From positions 186,001 to 250,000 of the forward strand of contig JAQGEQ010000244.1 in NCBI GenBank assembly GCA_034620365.1: 64,000 bases of DNA, in the 5' to 3' direction. Every line of letters starts with the position of its first letter. Within the stretch, counting starts at the first letter, position 1. This document shows, piece by piece, positions 12,639-24,794 of the stretch. The translations under genes were made by a program, and so were the position numbers. A model generated the notes under the pieces. The model was not told where the DNA came from. It did no database searches and worked only from the letters and a program-made list of their open reading frames with translations. The DNA is from Pegea sp. RAD2-039 (taxonomy: Eukaryota > Chordata > Thaliacea > Salpida > Salpidae).

Positions 12639-12700
12639 CATAGCCTGAAGCAATGCAAGGATTTCAAAATTATTTATCTTCAGCGACGTCTAGCGTTAAC
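12639..12700 (+). repeat. Module D copy
   Basis: ATAGCCTGAAGCAATGCAAG, spacer, CAGCGACGTCTAGCGTTAAC. Confidence 0.7.
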
Positions 12701-13399
12701 TTTTTCTACTATAGAAACCTAAAACTCAAAAATCTTTAATTAGATTTTTTGAAAAACATTTTTACTTACACAAAACAATTAATTTTGCTTTAATTTAATA
12801 TATTTTATGTGGTTCTCAATAATTTTTTTTAATTAGTTCTAATTACACAAGATGTTTAGGTTATTATTTTAACTCTTTTTAACTTCATCTGATTATCTGA
12901 AGATTTTTTTCTAATTGTCAAACTCAACAATTTTGGTCATTTAATTATTTTTAAACAAAAATAAAAACGTCAAAAGTTTTTGAAGAAAAAAAACTGAATG
13001 TATGATTCCATAAATATTTAGTGATATCAAAATAATTTGCTATTTAACAAAATTATAATATTTCATGAATAAAACTCTATAGAAAAATCAAAGCAGGTAA
13101 AACATTACGATAAAAATATTCAGTTATTTACAATATATTTTACTGATATAATCTATTTGATCATTAATTGAAGTTTTTTACAAGTTAAACAATCTTTTTT
13201 ATTTTACAAATAGTTAAAAACAACAAAGATTTATTATTTCCTTTTTACGATATCTATGAGCGAAGCGTAATATTTCAATATTTTGTTAAATTTCAAACTT
13301 GTGATTGACTTTTAATGTCAAATGGAACTTTATATAAATGCCTCGTGAAAGTTGTTCGTTTATATTTCTTTAATGTTTTAATAATAATAATAAACTACA

Positions 13400-14180
13400 T
13401 AAAAATAACATAATAAAATACAAAAGAGTAGTGGTGAGACCCAATTATCTTTGAAAAGTCTTTGATTAATACTAAGTTTTAGTGTTTTTATCGATATTGC
13501 AAACTATTTAACTAATAATTTTAAAATTCTTTTTCATGAATTGCAGGATAGTTTGAATAGATATAAAAACATTAAAAGTAGTTTTAAAGTAGAAACAAAG
13601 TTTTGTTTAATTCACTATTTACAGTTTCTTTGTTTATTTAATACTTTGCTACCAACTAACTTTATTGATCTTCTCTAAAAAATAAATAGAAAAAATAGTT
13701 TTAAGTAGTATTTCTCGTAACTTTTATTAATTCAAATCACTATTCTGTTGATTACAATGACAAATAACAATTTCTTCAAAATTTTTAAAATCAACAAACA
13801 TTTGATGTCAAATTGCAATTCACGGAGTTTAATTTTATTAATTGAAACATTCAAGCTGTTTTAACTTCGAATGTTTGTTTGTATTTCTCCATATAAATCT
13901 TCGCATTAATTTATCGACAAATGGTCGATATCAAAAATATTTAGAATACTACAGTTGATGTAATCTAAGCCTGAAAAACATTCTTCATCATAAAAACTTC
14001 TTTAAATCTAGTGTTTTTCCGGAGAAAATATTTCGAAAATTATTTACTTTTTCACTAATTTGACTTATTCATAATCATAAGAATAGTTTTGTATGTTGAC
14101 AAAAAAAAAGAAAATAAATTGCTTTTGCTAATTTTGATTAACTTATTTGATATTATCTAATTTTGACCGAAAGTATTTTT
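13400..14180. repeat. Dispersed repeat, also at 42395 and 47590
   Basis: Starts near AGAGTAGTGGTGAGACCCAA and runs through a box-bearing minus-strand cassette A. Direct copies are 42395-42986 and the right part at 47590-48060. A shared TTGCAGGATAGTTTGAATRG lies near 13543 and 42526. Confidence 0.65.
13912..14022 (-). repeat. Cassette A copy
   Basis: Perfect hairpin TATCGACAAATGGTCGATA on plus; minus-strand AAATATTTTTGATATC is Sm-like; core with ACTACAGTTGATGTAATCTA; the box has drifted (GTGTTTTTCCGGAG). Confidence 0.6.
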
Positions 14181-15496
14181 GCATATTTTTAAAAATGCAT
14201 TTTGGAAATTCGAAGTCACTGATTTAAGTTAAAATTTGATAACCGACACTAAGACGCTACATTTAACTAAAATAAATAAATAAATTACAAATGAATTTAT
14301 AGTAGAGAAATAATGTGATTATAAATTAAATATTAGAACAAAACCATTTTCTTAATAGTTTTAAATTCAATAAAAAACAAAACAAATTACAAATATTTTT
14401 TTGATTTCACATAGTTTGAAGTTTAATTTTAGAATACTTCATATCAATAGAAAACATATAAAATAAACCTTCAAAATATACCTGATAATAAATATCCAAA
14501 TAATTGATAACTTCAGCAAAATGAAATCTTTTGTTTAAAATCCTACAATTTGTTACATCAAATTTAAAAAAACAATTTAAGATTAAAGATTTAAGAACAA
14601 GAAAGTTGTAGTTAGATGTTTTTGCTTATATTAGTAACACAAAAAATTATTTTAGTTTTAATTTTCTAACTGTGTAAGTCATCTAACAATAACAGTAAAA
14701 CGTTTTAATTTTTTGATCAAAATCAACTTGTTCGATTACGTCACTATAAATTAATACATTGTTGAGTAATGAAATAGTCTTTAGCTAAATTCAGCTTTCA
14801 AAATTATGCTTATAATTCAATTGAGATTATCAGATTTTAAAATGACGCAAGTGATACAAGTTTCCTATCAAGGCCAAGTTAAAAACAATCAACCTTATAA
14901 ATTAACCTTTCTTAGACTTACAGTTTTGGGTTAAAAAACAAAACAATGTAAAGATATTAAAAGCAAAACACAATTTGTATGAAAAGTTTATTTTGAAATT
15001 AGCTATATGTTGATTATCAGAAAGTTAAACTTTAAAAAGTTTCTAATTAACTCATCATATAGCTTGCAGCTTTAAAATATCATCTTAAAGTTTAGATCTT
15101 TGGCAAATGTCATTAACAAAAATATTATAATGATACTTAGTTTAAGATATTTTATAATATCCAGAAATAATATTTTTAAATTTTCACCCAAAGTAACTAA
15201 CTAATTACAATAATTATATTTTAAACACTTCTTTCTAAAATACTTTCAAATTTATTGGCTAACAAAATTACCAATAAATAAAAGTTACAAAAACTAGCTA
15301 TTCAAATTGTTTAATTCCTTTTATCTATAATCAAAGTTTTCATTGTTTGTTGAAATATTGTTTGAACTTATTAAAAAATCCTAAGCTATCCTATCGACAA
15401 AATACATGTTTTCAGCAGTTATACAACTATTCTGAATTTCATGAAGTTTTCAGAGACAAGGTTACTAACCAATTACAACTAATTTGTTTTAAGTAC

Positions 15497-15613
15497 ATCG
15501 ACAAGTTTGTCGATTTCAAATGGGTGATTTTGGACTAGTGACAAGACCAACAAGTCGCTAATTGATATTTCTTTATATATATTAATTTAGTTCAATCTAG
15601 TATTTGTCCGGAC
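15497..15613 (-). repeat. Cassette A copy, partner of copy 1
   Basis: Hairpin ATCGACAAGTTTGTCGAT and an intact box. The core GACAAGACCAACAAGTCGC is the complement of that in copy 1 with few changes, showing that a core is inherited during large duplications. Confidence 0.65.
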
Positions 15614-15866
15614 AAAACTGACTTTTCAAAATTCAATTTTCTGTATAAGCTTGTTTTTTTTGGGACAACGAAAACATGTTTTGTATTCTAAAAAAATGTC
15701 AATTATCTTTTTACTATTTGGTAATTCTTAATTTCTCTAAAATCAGTTTCAAAACTAAGTTTTAAGAGATTTCTTATCACTAAAATGAGTTAAAAGTATT
15801 TTCGATGTGAAAAAAATAAGATGATTTTAGATAAAACTGTTTCTTAAAATTTAAATATAGTTTCTT

Positions 15867-15980
15867 GTAAGCTCAAAGTTAGTAAGAAAAACTAAATGTC
15901 TACAGATCTCAACACAAAACACTAATTCTATAAGATAAAAATATCGATTGTGATGATGAAACAGAGACATCTTGTGACTG
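15867..15980 (-). repeat. Module B stem copy, diverged
   Basis: GTAAGCTCAAAGTTAGTAAG at one end and AGAGACATCTTGTGACTG at the other. Partner of 647-760. Confidence 0.55.
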
Positions 15981-16489
15981 AAAAAAAGTAGTGAATAAAA
16001 GGTTTTTATTTATTTCACTGACATATAATAGTATATTTAACATTTATAAAAATTTTTAAAAAACAACATTACTGATACTTAATTTGCATGAAAATAAAAT
16101 AGTAAATAATAATGTTTGATTAAAATATGAAAAATTTTAAAGAGAAAATTAAATTAATCTTAATTTGATTTTTATTATTATTCGTTTTTTCAAATTTCAA
16201 AATCTAGAAGATTTCTAAATAATTGTTCTTATTGTTCTTTTTACTTAAAGTTGAAACACTAGAATGTCTTTAAAATTGTTTTATTCTTCAACTTTATTAC
16301 AATTGCATCCTCTTAAATATTTCTAAAATTAATTTCTATTACATACAGAGGTGAAAACTAAATTTGTTAATTCTGCTATTTTAATAAAAGTTTGATTTTT
16401 TAGTTTTGATGTGATTACAATTTTAGATAGTACATAAACTTCTTGATACAGTAGTTTTTAAGCCAAATGTTTTATTTTCATCTCATATT

Positions 16490-17640
16490 TTTTTTATCAA
16501 ATCAAATTAAACTTCATACCAGACGAAAAGTTCCAGTTCACTGAATTTGCTTTAGAGACTTGTTTTTATTTTAAGTATAGCGTCGATAGGTTGTTGTTAT
16601 GATTTGAATGAAACTGTCTTCAACTTTCTATTTAAACTTTTTAAATTTTCATCCGTAATGTTTTTCTTTTCACAAAATTTCACATTAGCAAATAAAGCAA
16701 CTCAAATTATTATTTTTCAGTTGAAAACAGTAATTTAACAAAATAAAAAGCTTTTAAATTTGTTTGACATTCGCAAGAATAACGTTAGAATATTTTTAAA
16801 TTTGCAGTTTAAGTTTGCAATAATTATGTAAAGATAGTTTCTTCTTCGTTTGTTGTGTAAATTTTCTAAGATAAAGTATTTTTGATTTATTTCATTGAAA
16901 GAAGTTAAAACAACAAAGAATGAAAAAAAAACGAATTAACTCTACTCAAATAAACCACTAATAACTAATAGTAAGACTAAACAAATTAAAATATTACCTT
17001 CTTTAATGGCACTAATCAAAAATAGGAGAAAGTTTGATTTTAAACTGGTTAACTACGATAAACAAAGTACAACTTTCTAATTACATCACCGACAAGTTAT
17101 TGGTACAATTATAATTCTAAAATTGAAAAAAGGAATTTCATTTAATATCGCTATTTTATGAAAATTTTATCGTTTTACTTTGTTACCCAATAAATTAATT
17201 GATACTCTAAAAAAATCATTTAGTTAGTAATCAACGTAATTTTTTAAATCAAGTCACTATCCAATTGAATGCAACGACAAACCACAATTTTTTCAAAATT
17301 CAAAAACTATAATATCGACAAATATTTGATGTCAAATTGATCATCACGTCAATTAATTATTATAATTAAAACATTCAAGTAGTTGTAAATTTTAAGTTTG
17401 CTGTTATTTGTTAGTTGTATTTGTCGGATTATTCTATCGACAAATGGTCGATATTAACAATTAGATCTGTCTTAAATTCTTTCATAATAAAGACTAATTT
17501 TTTTATGTGACTTTCAATGTTTAATAGGTTCTTAATTAATTTTTAGTTATCTTTGACAAGTCGTTGATTGATGATTATTTTTAGTAATTCTTCGATCTTG
17601 TAATTTGACTCATTAATATTTTTAAATTCTTTTTTTTAAA
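16490..17640. repeat. Direct repeat with 7640-8850
   Basis: Carries module C on the minus strand (16510-16600) and a box-less cassette hairpin on the minus strand at 17438-17456 (TATCGACAAATGGTCGATA). Together with IR-1 it makes 14575-17640 a composite of two repeat families. Confidence 0.75.
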
Positions 17641-17900
17641 TTGCAGGATAGTTTGAATGGATATAAAAATATAAACAAATAACTATATAATTCAAGCATA
17701 TAATTAAACATTTGTTTTCTGGTGCTAATTTCTTTATTAAAATGTAATATCATTTCTAATGAATGTTTAGTGTGCTTTAAGCTAACAAGCCTTTGTTTAT
17801 GCTAGATAAGAAGACTTTCTAATAGTAAAACTAATTTAAACTTTGAATTCACTAACTTCATAGTAAAAAAGTATTATATCATTAGAAGCTGTTTTTTCAG

Positions 17901-18184
17901 GAGAAGAAATTATTTGAATGATTACCAAACTAGTAATGTCTCAATTTATGCCTTTGGTATGCATTTGGAAAAGGTTTGCTAATTCATAATCGGCTTTTTT
18001 TGTATTTAAGTTTAGGTAGAATATTGAATAAAATCGTTCAATAACTTTTCACAAAAACCAAATTGTAGATGGCATACATGAGAAAGTTGAATCTCAATGT
18101 ACAGCTTCGAAACTCTTTACAAACTCTACGGTGACACTTGTTCAAGAATTAAATAAATTTTTTTTAATGATCCACATTTGTTAA
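17901..18184 (+). CDS. Candidate two-exon gene fragment, unknown product
   Basis: After a good acceptor (GTTTTTTCAG ending at 17900) an open frame encodes a peptide with YLNDYQTSNVSIYAF. A donor GTATGC at 17957 leaves one codon base. The acceptor TTGTAG ending at 18068 restores the same frame into GIHEKVESQCTASKLF, reaching TAA at 18182-18184. The phase match and non-AT-biased residues (Q, E, T, V, S, C) argue for real coding; the short length and lack of a known family argue against. The upstream part is not found. The region lies between repeat blocks and looks single-copy. Confidence 0.35.
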
Positions 18185-18861
18185 ACAAAGTTTTATTAAA
18201 AGTCATAACTATATCGAATAGTCAAATTATGGAAATTTAATTATTAATATTTTGTGATAAAAATGTTAAAACTGAAAAGCGTTTTGTGAAAGTTGAAATG
18301 AATATCTTTCTGTCTGCTTGTAAGAACTAACATTTTGTTAAAACATTTTGTTAAAAAATTTGGAATAAGATTAAAAAACTAACTTACTATATGGTTTAAA
18401 AGAAAACCCAAATTATTCAAGTGAAAAGACGCGTCATTAAATGATCTGCTGAATTTTTTTTTGGCTTTTTTTACCTGCATTTTTCTAATAGCAACCCAAA
18501 TAAGATTTTTTAACAGTTTAATTTACTCTTTTTCTAGTTGCATAGAATATGAGTTTAAACAACTTTCCATAGATTACTAATCTCAATTGAAAATAAAATG
18601 TTTTTCTTATTACTGTCACAATTATTATAAATATAAAATCTTCTTTTCGAAAACATTTTTTGTTTTCTTCTTAACTTAAGTTTTTGTGAGAAAATATTAA
18701 ACTTAACATTATAAAATGTATTGATCTAAAGTATTAATATAAAAACTTGATCTACAGAAAAGGGCTTTACCTAATAATAAAATTGTTGGTTTAACTAAAA
18801 GCGTTATTATATAAAATTAGAAAAAAACGGTTTTAGGTTTTGGTTTTGTATAGTCGAAAAA

Positions 18862-18924
18862 CTTGACGCTAGACGTCGCTGCCGATAAATAATTTTAAAA
18901 ACCTTCTATTGCTTTAGGCTATGT
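18862..18924 (-). repeat. Module D copy
   Basis: Minus-strand AGCGACGTCTAGCGTCAAG with the flanking AGCCTAAAGCAATAGAAGG; more diverged than the copy at 12639. Confidence 0.6.
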
Positions 18925-19443
18925 TTCTGCAATTTTTTTCCAACTCATTAAATTTAGTAAATTCAGAAAGAAAGTATTACGACAAGATCTGTATAGATGA
19001 CAAAATTTAAGTATAATTTTCAGTTTAGGCAACTTTCATTAAACTTGATTTTATAATGATTTAATCTAACAACGTTGACTTTGATCAGAATTTATAAAGT
19101 CTTATTGTTAGTCTAAGATGGCTAGCAAAGTTAGCAATTTAATGGATAATTTTATTTAGATCTGTTAGATGAATAGTCTAGCTCAAATACGTTGAACTTA
19201 CAAAACATTATTTTTTGTATTTATAGAAGTTATATTCAACTTCATAAAAGTAGCTTCAGATAAAAAGTACTTTAAATAGATTTAGTTTTCAAGAATTACT
19301 TGAAAAATTAAAACTAAAAAGTATTTTGCAACTACAGGTAAGATATAATCTTCTATAAGACTGATGTCAAAGAAATAAATATTGTCTAACAGTTTTTAAT
19401 AAATGAAACGTTTGGTAAAAATTAAAAGATAGAAAATAACTTT

Positions 19444-19574
19444 TCTCCTGACAAATACTAGATCGAAATAAAATGATAAAAAAGAGAAATAATTTTCCAA
19501 TTGGTCACTACTTTCTTCTGTTAGTGAACGTCCGCAGTAACATTTGTTAGTTTTGAAATCGGCAATGTGTCGAT
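19444..19574 (+). repeat. Cassette A copy, diverged
   Basis: Box CTCCTGACAAATACTAGAT, a long unique core (CAATTGGTCACTACTTTCTT), TTTTGAA, and hairpin ATCGGCAATGTGTCGAT. The open frame read across it on the minus strand is an artefact of the box. Confidence 0.55.
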
Positions 19575-19641
19575 TAGTTTTATAAAAAAATTGACATTCT
19601 GCAAATATATTATTTTCAACTCTTGTCATTAATACTAACAT

Positions 19642-22090
19642 ATGAAGATATATTGATTAGCACAACGTATTTAATAGATGAAATATATCATATTTTCTTG
19701 TTCTAAACGGTGGTTTCTTTTCTGAAATAAACTGAAGATAAGAAAAACTACTTTCAAAAAAAGAGAGAAACTTTAACAGATTTTTATTTTGCATTTCACT
19801 GTGTGACACTCGATTAGTTTCTTTCGTCTCACTTTTTTTGAAATATCATCACTCATAGCAAATCCTATATCACCGATTTCCAAGCTATTACAATGAAATT
19901 TTACCATTTGTAATTTTGTAATAAATTTATTATTTCAATTAGTTGTTTTATAAAAGTTTTGTTATTTCTAATCTTCTATAAACTGTTTGTAAAAAATAAA
20001 TTAATGTTTATTCTGCATTAAATTAAAAGCTATTTTTCAAAAATAAATAGAAACTAGATTAAATGAATTATTTTTACAATACTTCACCACGTTTTGATTA
20101 AAATTATTCAGAATTGAAAAATATATTCACAGCAACTTTTGATCTTAACTTTTCAAAATTATAATCTAAAAAGTAATAACCATCCAAATGTAAAAAAAAA
20201 GATTTAAAAATTGTTGTCAAAGGAAAACATTTTCTAACAGTTCTAAGTAAACCAACCTTATAAAGGAGAATGTAATTGATAAAAAAGACTTTTGTTTTGA
20301 CAATTATTAGATCGAAAGAGATGATAGTAAAAGAAATATTATGAAACATTAGACGTATTACTTCTTCAAAACGCAGAAGATTTTGAAATAAACAATTTGT
20401 AGATATATATTGATTAATCATCTGAAAAAACTAACTTTATTTATTTTTTTATTAATGCCATTGAAGAAAGTATCAGTTTATTTTGTTAGTTAGTAATAAT
20501 GGTTATTAGTGATAATTTTATTTGAATTATCTTATTTTCTTTTGTCCATTCTTTGTTATTTAAACTTTTTTTCTATCAAATATTTTTCGAAACGAAAAAA
20601 TAATAATTATTTAATAATGACTTCAACGAAACATGGGAACTAAGTGACGTTATAAAGCAAGAATAAAATGATGAAGAAAATAAAGCAAAGATGTTTTAAT
20701 AGTGGCAATAATGATGCTGATCACAAAAGATACCATACAGCTAACTAAGAGCCATTCAAGCTTTTGACTTTAAAGTTAAAATTTTTGATTGAAATGAAAA
20801 AACTATTTTTATTAGATATTGAAAATCATCTGCTATAAACGAATCAACAATTGTATTCAAATTAAAACACAATTTTAATTAGAATTGATTATCATTAACA
20901 AGAAAAACTGAAATAAAAGTTTTTTTTATATTTTATAGTAATTTTTTTAATAAAATATGAAAAAATGTTGAAATCTTTAAGAAAAAAATATTATTTGAAT
21001 ATAAAAGTTAATCAACTTTTTTCTGTAACCATCCTATTTATCTTTTATCCAACCTAACTTGGTAGACTACAATGTTTTTTTTTTATTTAGGTTTTATAAC
21101 AGTAAAAATTAATTCAAGCAAAATACAGCTGTTATTAAAACTTCTTTAGAATAATTTATATATTTAAACCTAATTTACAGTAAGAGAATCTAAGAGTAAA
21201 TTGGTTTATTATATTTATATTAAACTTTAGATTTTAATAAAATATTTGTTTATACTTTAATCGAAAAACTTTATTAAAAACTTGAAGTAAACTAAACAGC
21301 AGTTGGAAATTAACTTTTTTTATTCTGAGTGATCTTAATTTGAAACACAAACTTTAACTACTTATTGTAATAAAAAATAACTTTACGCTTGTGCTAAAAG
21401 TTGATGAGTTTAAAAATAATAAATAAATTTAACTGAGATATGAAAAAAAAAGAATTTATCATTATAAAATAATACTATAAAAATCCAAATTATTTTTAAA
21501 ATAATGATATTTCTCTAAATAAGTTGATCTACAAAATATTATTCCAATATCAACTTTTCAGTATCTAGTTGCAAAAATTATATTTTTTGGAGGTTTTTGA
21601 TGAATTATTTAAATACTTTTTCGTTACAACTGCAAATAGTAGAAATATTGTCTAGCACCAAGTGGTGTCATTTGTTGAGTTACAAAAAGATTCTTAAATT
21701 GTAGTTTCAAACTGTTATTAATAAAGCTGTAGGAGTTCCTGTTTGTAGATATTCTACTATGCATCTAAAATATTCTGAATCACCAAACTGGAAAGTTGAA
21801 ACTCATTTCAACATTTTAATATTTTGATTATTTTAATCAGCTAATTTTCTGCAGTTTTTATATTTTTTAATTCATAAATTTACAAACTTTAATTTCATTT
21901 TTCGATTTGTAAACTTTTTAAAAATCTTTTTTTACTTAGCTGAATCAACATTAGGTTGTTATGAATCTCTGAATATTTTCAAGTTTAAAATTGCTTTAAA
22001 AAAGTTTGATGCAGAAATTTACGTGAAATAATTGTACCATGAAACTAATATTCTATAATATAATAAAATAATAAAATACCGAAAATCAGT
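19642..22090. other. Mostly single-copy AT-rich DNA
   Basis: The only repeat trace I can place is a degenerate cassette box near 20297 (TTTGACAATTATTAGATCG) without a hairpin. The minus-strand open frame 20104-20421 overlaps that box and is not supported as a gene. Confidence 0.45.
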
Positions 22091-22093
22091 TGT

Positions 22094-22099
22094 TTTATT
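22094..22099 (-). terminator. Poly(A) signal of the zinc-finger gene
   Basis: AATAAA on the minus strand, 11 bases after the last zinc-finger stop codon. Confidence 0.45.
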
Positions 22100-22110
22100 T
22101 ACAGTATGGT

Positions 22111-22612
22111 TTAAAAAAAATAATTTTGTTTCTGATTATTATGAGCCCTTTGATGGTACGAAAGACTTGCTTTATGACGAAATTGTTTTCCACAAGCCAT
22201 GCATTCATATTGTTTTTTGACAGTATGAGTTCTTCCGTGTTTTGTGAGATTTGAACTTTTGACTAAACCTTCCACAAACAATACAATCATATGGTTTCTC
22301 ACCAGTATGAGTTCTTTCATGATTGACAAGTTGAGATTTGAAATCAAATTGTTCACAACAAGTCAAATATTCATATTTGTATTTGCAATTTGAAACTTTT
22401 TTAAGCAAACATTTTTTTTCTTCAATTACTACTTCTGCTGATTTATTACTTTTGGATGACGAATTACTCTTCTTTGTTATATTTTCTCTTTCATTGTTAC
22501 AAGTAATTTCATCAACGATACATTCGTGCCAACCATCCTCTCCACTAAATAATTTATTTGAATGTTGCTTTTTTGAAGTCTTATGGTCGATGTTACTTTT
22601 AGTTGATAACAA
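22111..22612 (-). pseudogene. C2H2 zinc-finger gene, frameshifted
   Basis: Three consecutive C2H2 fingers are visible on the minus strand, which bind DNA in intact relatives. An acidic and serine-rich N-terminal part (from 22612) is followed by finger 1 with [11 protein letters not shown]; its first zinc cysteine is a tyrosine (YEYLTC). Finger 2 begins YDCIVCG, then the frame shifts near 22270, and its second half ([11 protein letters not shown]) continues in the next frame, which also holds finger 3 ([10 protein letters not shown], then YHQRAHN), ending at 22111. Restoring the usual 12-residue C-to-H spacing implies loss of two bases. A sequencing error or a spliced 5' part cannot be excluded. 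The divergence of finger 1 favours decay. Confidence 0.75.
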
Positions 22613-22976
22613 CTTTGCTTCCGATAAATTTGTTTATTGTCCATCAAATTTAGTTTCAATCTAATTAGGTACATGCATACTTCACATAAAAAGATGATAA
22701 ATAAATAAAGTATTTTTTAAAAAGCAAACAGTTTCTGATATTAATATATATTGGCTAAATATATGATTTTAATTTAATGAAAAAAAAAATTAGGTTTTTT
22801 TACAAAAACAGTTTCTTAAAACTCTTTTAACAAAAATAATAATTTTAGAAAATTAAAAAAATATATTTTGTTTCTTTGTTCAAATCCTGCAAAACACATT
22901 TAATAAAAAGAGAAAATTTACTGAAGCTTCTTCAAGAACTTTCTACCAAACAACATTTCACAAAAAGTGTTTAACA

Positions 22977-23126
22977 TTAACTTTTATTTCTAAAGTTTTC
23001 TGTTGAATTTTTTTCGAAATTAATCACTTGAACTGTTGACCTTTCTGTCTTTCCTTTAAGTTCTATGCCTTTATATATTATATTTCGAGCATGATGATTT
23101 ATTTTTTTTAGATTCGTAAATAAAAA
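22977..23126 (-). CDS. Candidate terminal exon, unknown product
   Basis: On the minus strand a strong acceptor (TATTTTTCAG, ending at 23127) opens a 49-codon frame ending TAA. The peptide contains INHHARNIIYKGIELKGKTE and STVQVINFEKN, with a mixed composition unlike translated AT noise. It lies upstream of the zinc-finger frame on the same strand, so it could be an upstream exon of an alternative product or the end of a separate gene shared with 24232-24389. No family recognised. Confidence 0.4.
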   Translation of the reverse strand, partial: FLFTNLKKINHHARNIIYKGIELKGKTERSTVQVINFEKNSTENFRNKS

Positions 23127-23129
23127 CTG

Positions 23130-24231
23130 AAAAATACAATTTTTAAATTACTAAACAGTGTCCTTAAACAAGTTGATCAAAATTTAGCAACTAGCGTTTT
23201 CTTAAATAAAAAAAATTATGTTTTAATAATACAACACCGAAAAATTATTTTCTGAGCTAAAAAAGTTGTATTCTATTTAAAATTGATTATTTTAAGAAAA
23301 GTTTTTTAAAACAAAAACTTTGAAAAATTTTAGATATTTTTCGGTCAATTTAATTGTAGAAACCAACTTAGTCAACTATATTTTCCGAAAAAAACATCTA
23401 TTCTTTTAATACTGATTGCAAAATTACGCAAATAGCTCTATAGAACAAATATTATTAAAGAAAAATTAATAAAATAGAAAGTTTGCGAAATCATAAGCAA
23501 ATCAGGTTATTATTTTATAGTTGAATAACACTGGAGAAAATGAATAAAATATCAGAATTATATTTTTCTTGCTACAGAGATTATTCAATCACTTTCATAC
23601 ACTTCAGATACTTCATTCATATTTCTACGACAGAAATTGTAAAGCAATTAGTAATTTTAAAGTTTTGAACTTTTACACTTTTCACATCCATTACTAACTG
23701 ATCAAAATTGATTAACAACTAAAATTACTGAAAAAATGTTTTTTTTTAAGTTTAATGTTTATAATTTACTCAAAACTATTTTTCAATTCATTTTATTACA
23801 CTATTTGTTAATATTTATTTATCAAATTTAATGAAATTACGAAATTTATGAAATAAATCAGTTCTGATAAATTATATTAAGCAAAAAAAAGTTGATCATT
23901 TTATTATTTGAAGGAAGTAAAAGTTTTTGCAAACTTTAAGTAAATTATTTTGTTGCAAAGAATATTAAAAAATATATTTTAATAACCAGGCTCAGTAAAT
24001 TTAAGTTGCAAAGATTTACTACTTTAATGTAAATGGAGAAAAATGTTATATAAAACAAAGTTTAAAAAAGTAAATTTTGAAATGTATTCTTAATTTTAAA
24101 ATACACTTTTGAGTCAACATATCATTTAGAAAAAACTGAAAAATCATTGTAGAAACCGATAAAAAGGAATGATTTTAATAAATCTATCATTTTTTACAAC
24201 CTTTGATAGTTTATTTTTACTGTACATGAAA
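23130..24231. other. Possible intronic DNA, nothing firm
   Basis: No repeat module seen. A short minus-strand frame from an ATG near 23692 (MDVKSVKVQNFK) is noted but is too short to call. Confidence 0.4.
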
Positions 24232-24389
24232 CTAATCAACTGTTTTACATAAAAGTAGTATCAATTTTTGGAGATATTTACAAAAACTTTTATGTTGGAT
24301 TTTACATTTGGACATTCTTTTTTCATAATTTCTATTTAGCAACTGTTTTTTCTCATGTTTTGCATATTTTTTCAATAATTCGTGGTAAC
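24232..24389 (-). CDS. Candidate exon, lysine-rich helix
   Basis: Minus-strand acceptor TTTTTCAG (ending at 24390) is followed by an open frame of 51 codons beginning YHELLKKYAKHEKKQLLN, then a charged stretch typical of a helix, ending TAG at 24232. It may be an exon of the same minus-strand gene as 22977-23126. The K-rich composition means chance is a serious alternative. Confidence 0.3.
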
Positions 24390-24794
24390 CTGAAAAACAA
24401 TATTGTATTATCTTTAGGTATTAGTTTAAAACTAAGCTTTGTAATTACTTTGCAAGCTCTAATAAATAAATACCTTTTAGCAACAATTTAAAAATATTTT
24501 CAAGTGTTTGTAAAAGTTTTAATGTTTTATTTACTATTCTTTATTTACATATCAACAACGTTGTTGTCTTTTTTTTTGTTACTGTAAGTTTTAAGTCTAT
24601 GAAGTAATAAAAGAGAAGTGCAAAGATATATGTTGAAAAGTTCTCATCTTCGCTATTATTTAAGATCTAACTAATTTGAATTATTCATGCTTTTGTGTAA
24701 GGCTAAGCAAATTAGTATAAGATACTGATTTTTATATACTTCTGCATATGTTAAAGATGTATAAATCATTTTCACAGACTGATAATCCATAATA

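Larger units (their letters stand above)
11760..13375. repeat. Third, partial copy of the 4905/54545 repeat
   Basis: Colinear with about 5460-7000 and 55130-56760, including TATATTAACATGGTTGTCA, cassette A (11991-12088) and module D (12639-12700). Confidence 0.7.
14575..16580. repeat. Right arm of inverted pair IR-1
   Basis: Reverse complement of 1-2065, ending just before the module C copy at 16510-16600. The open frame at 15347-15538 lies across the cassette and is not a gene. The 395 bp before this arm (14180-14574) hold nothing I can support. Confidence 0.8.
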
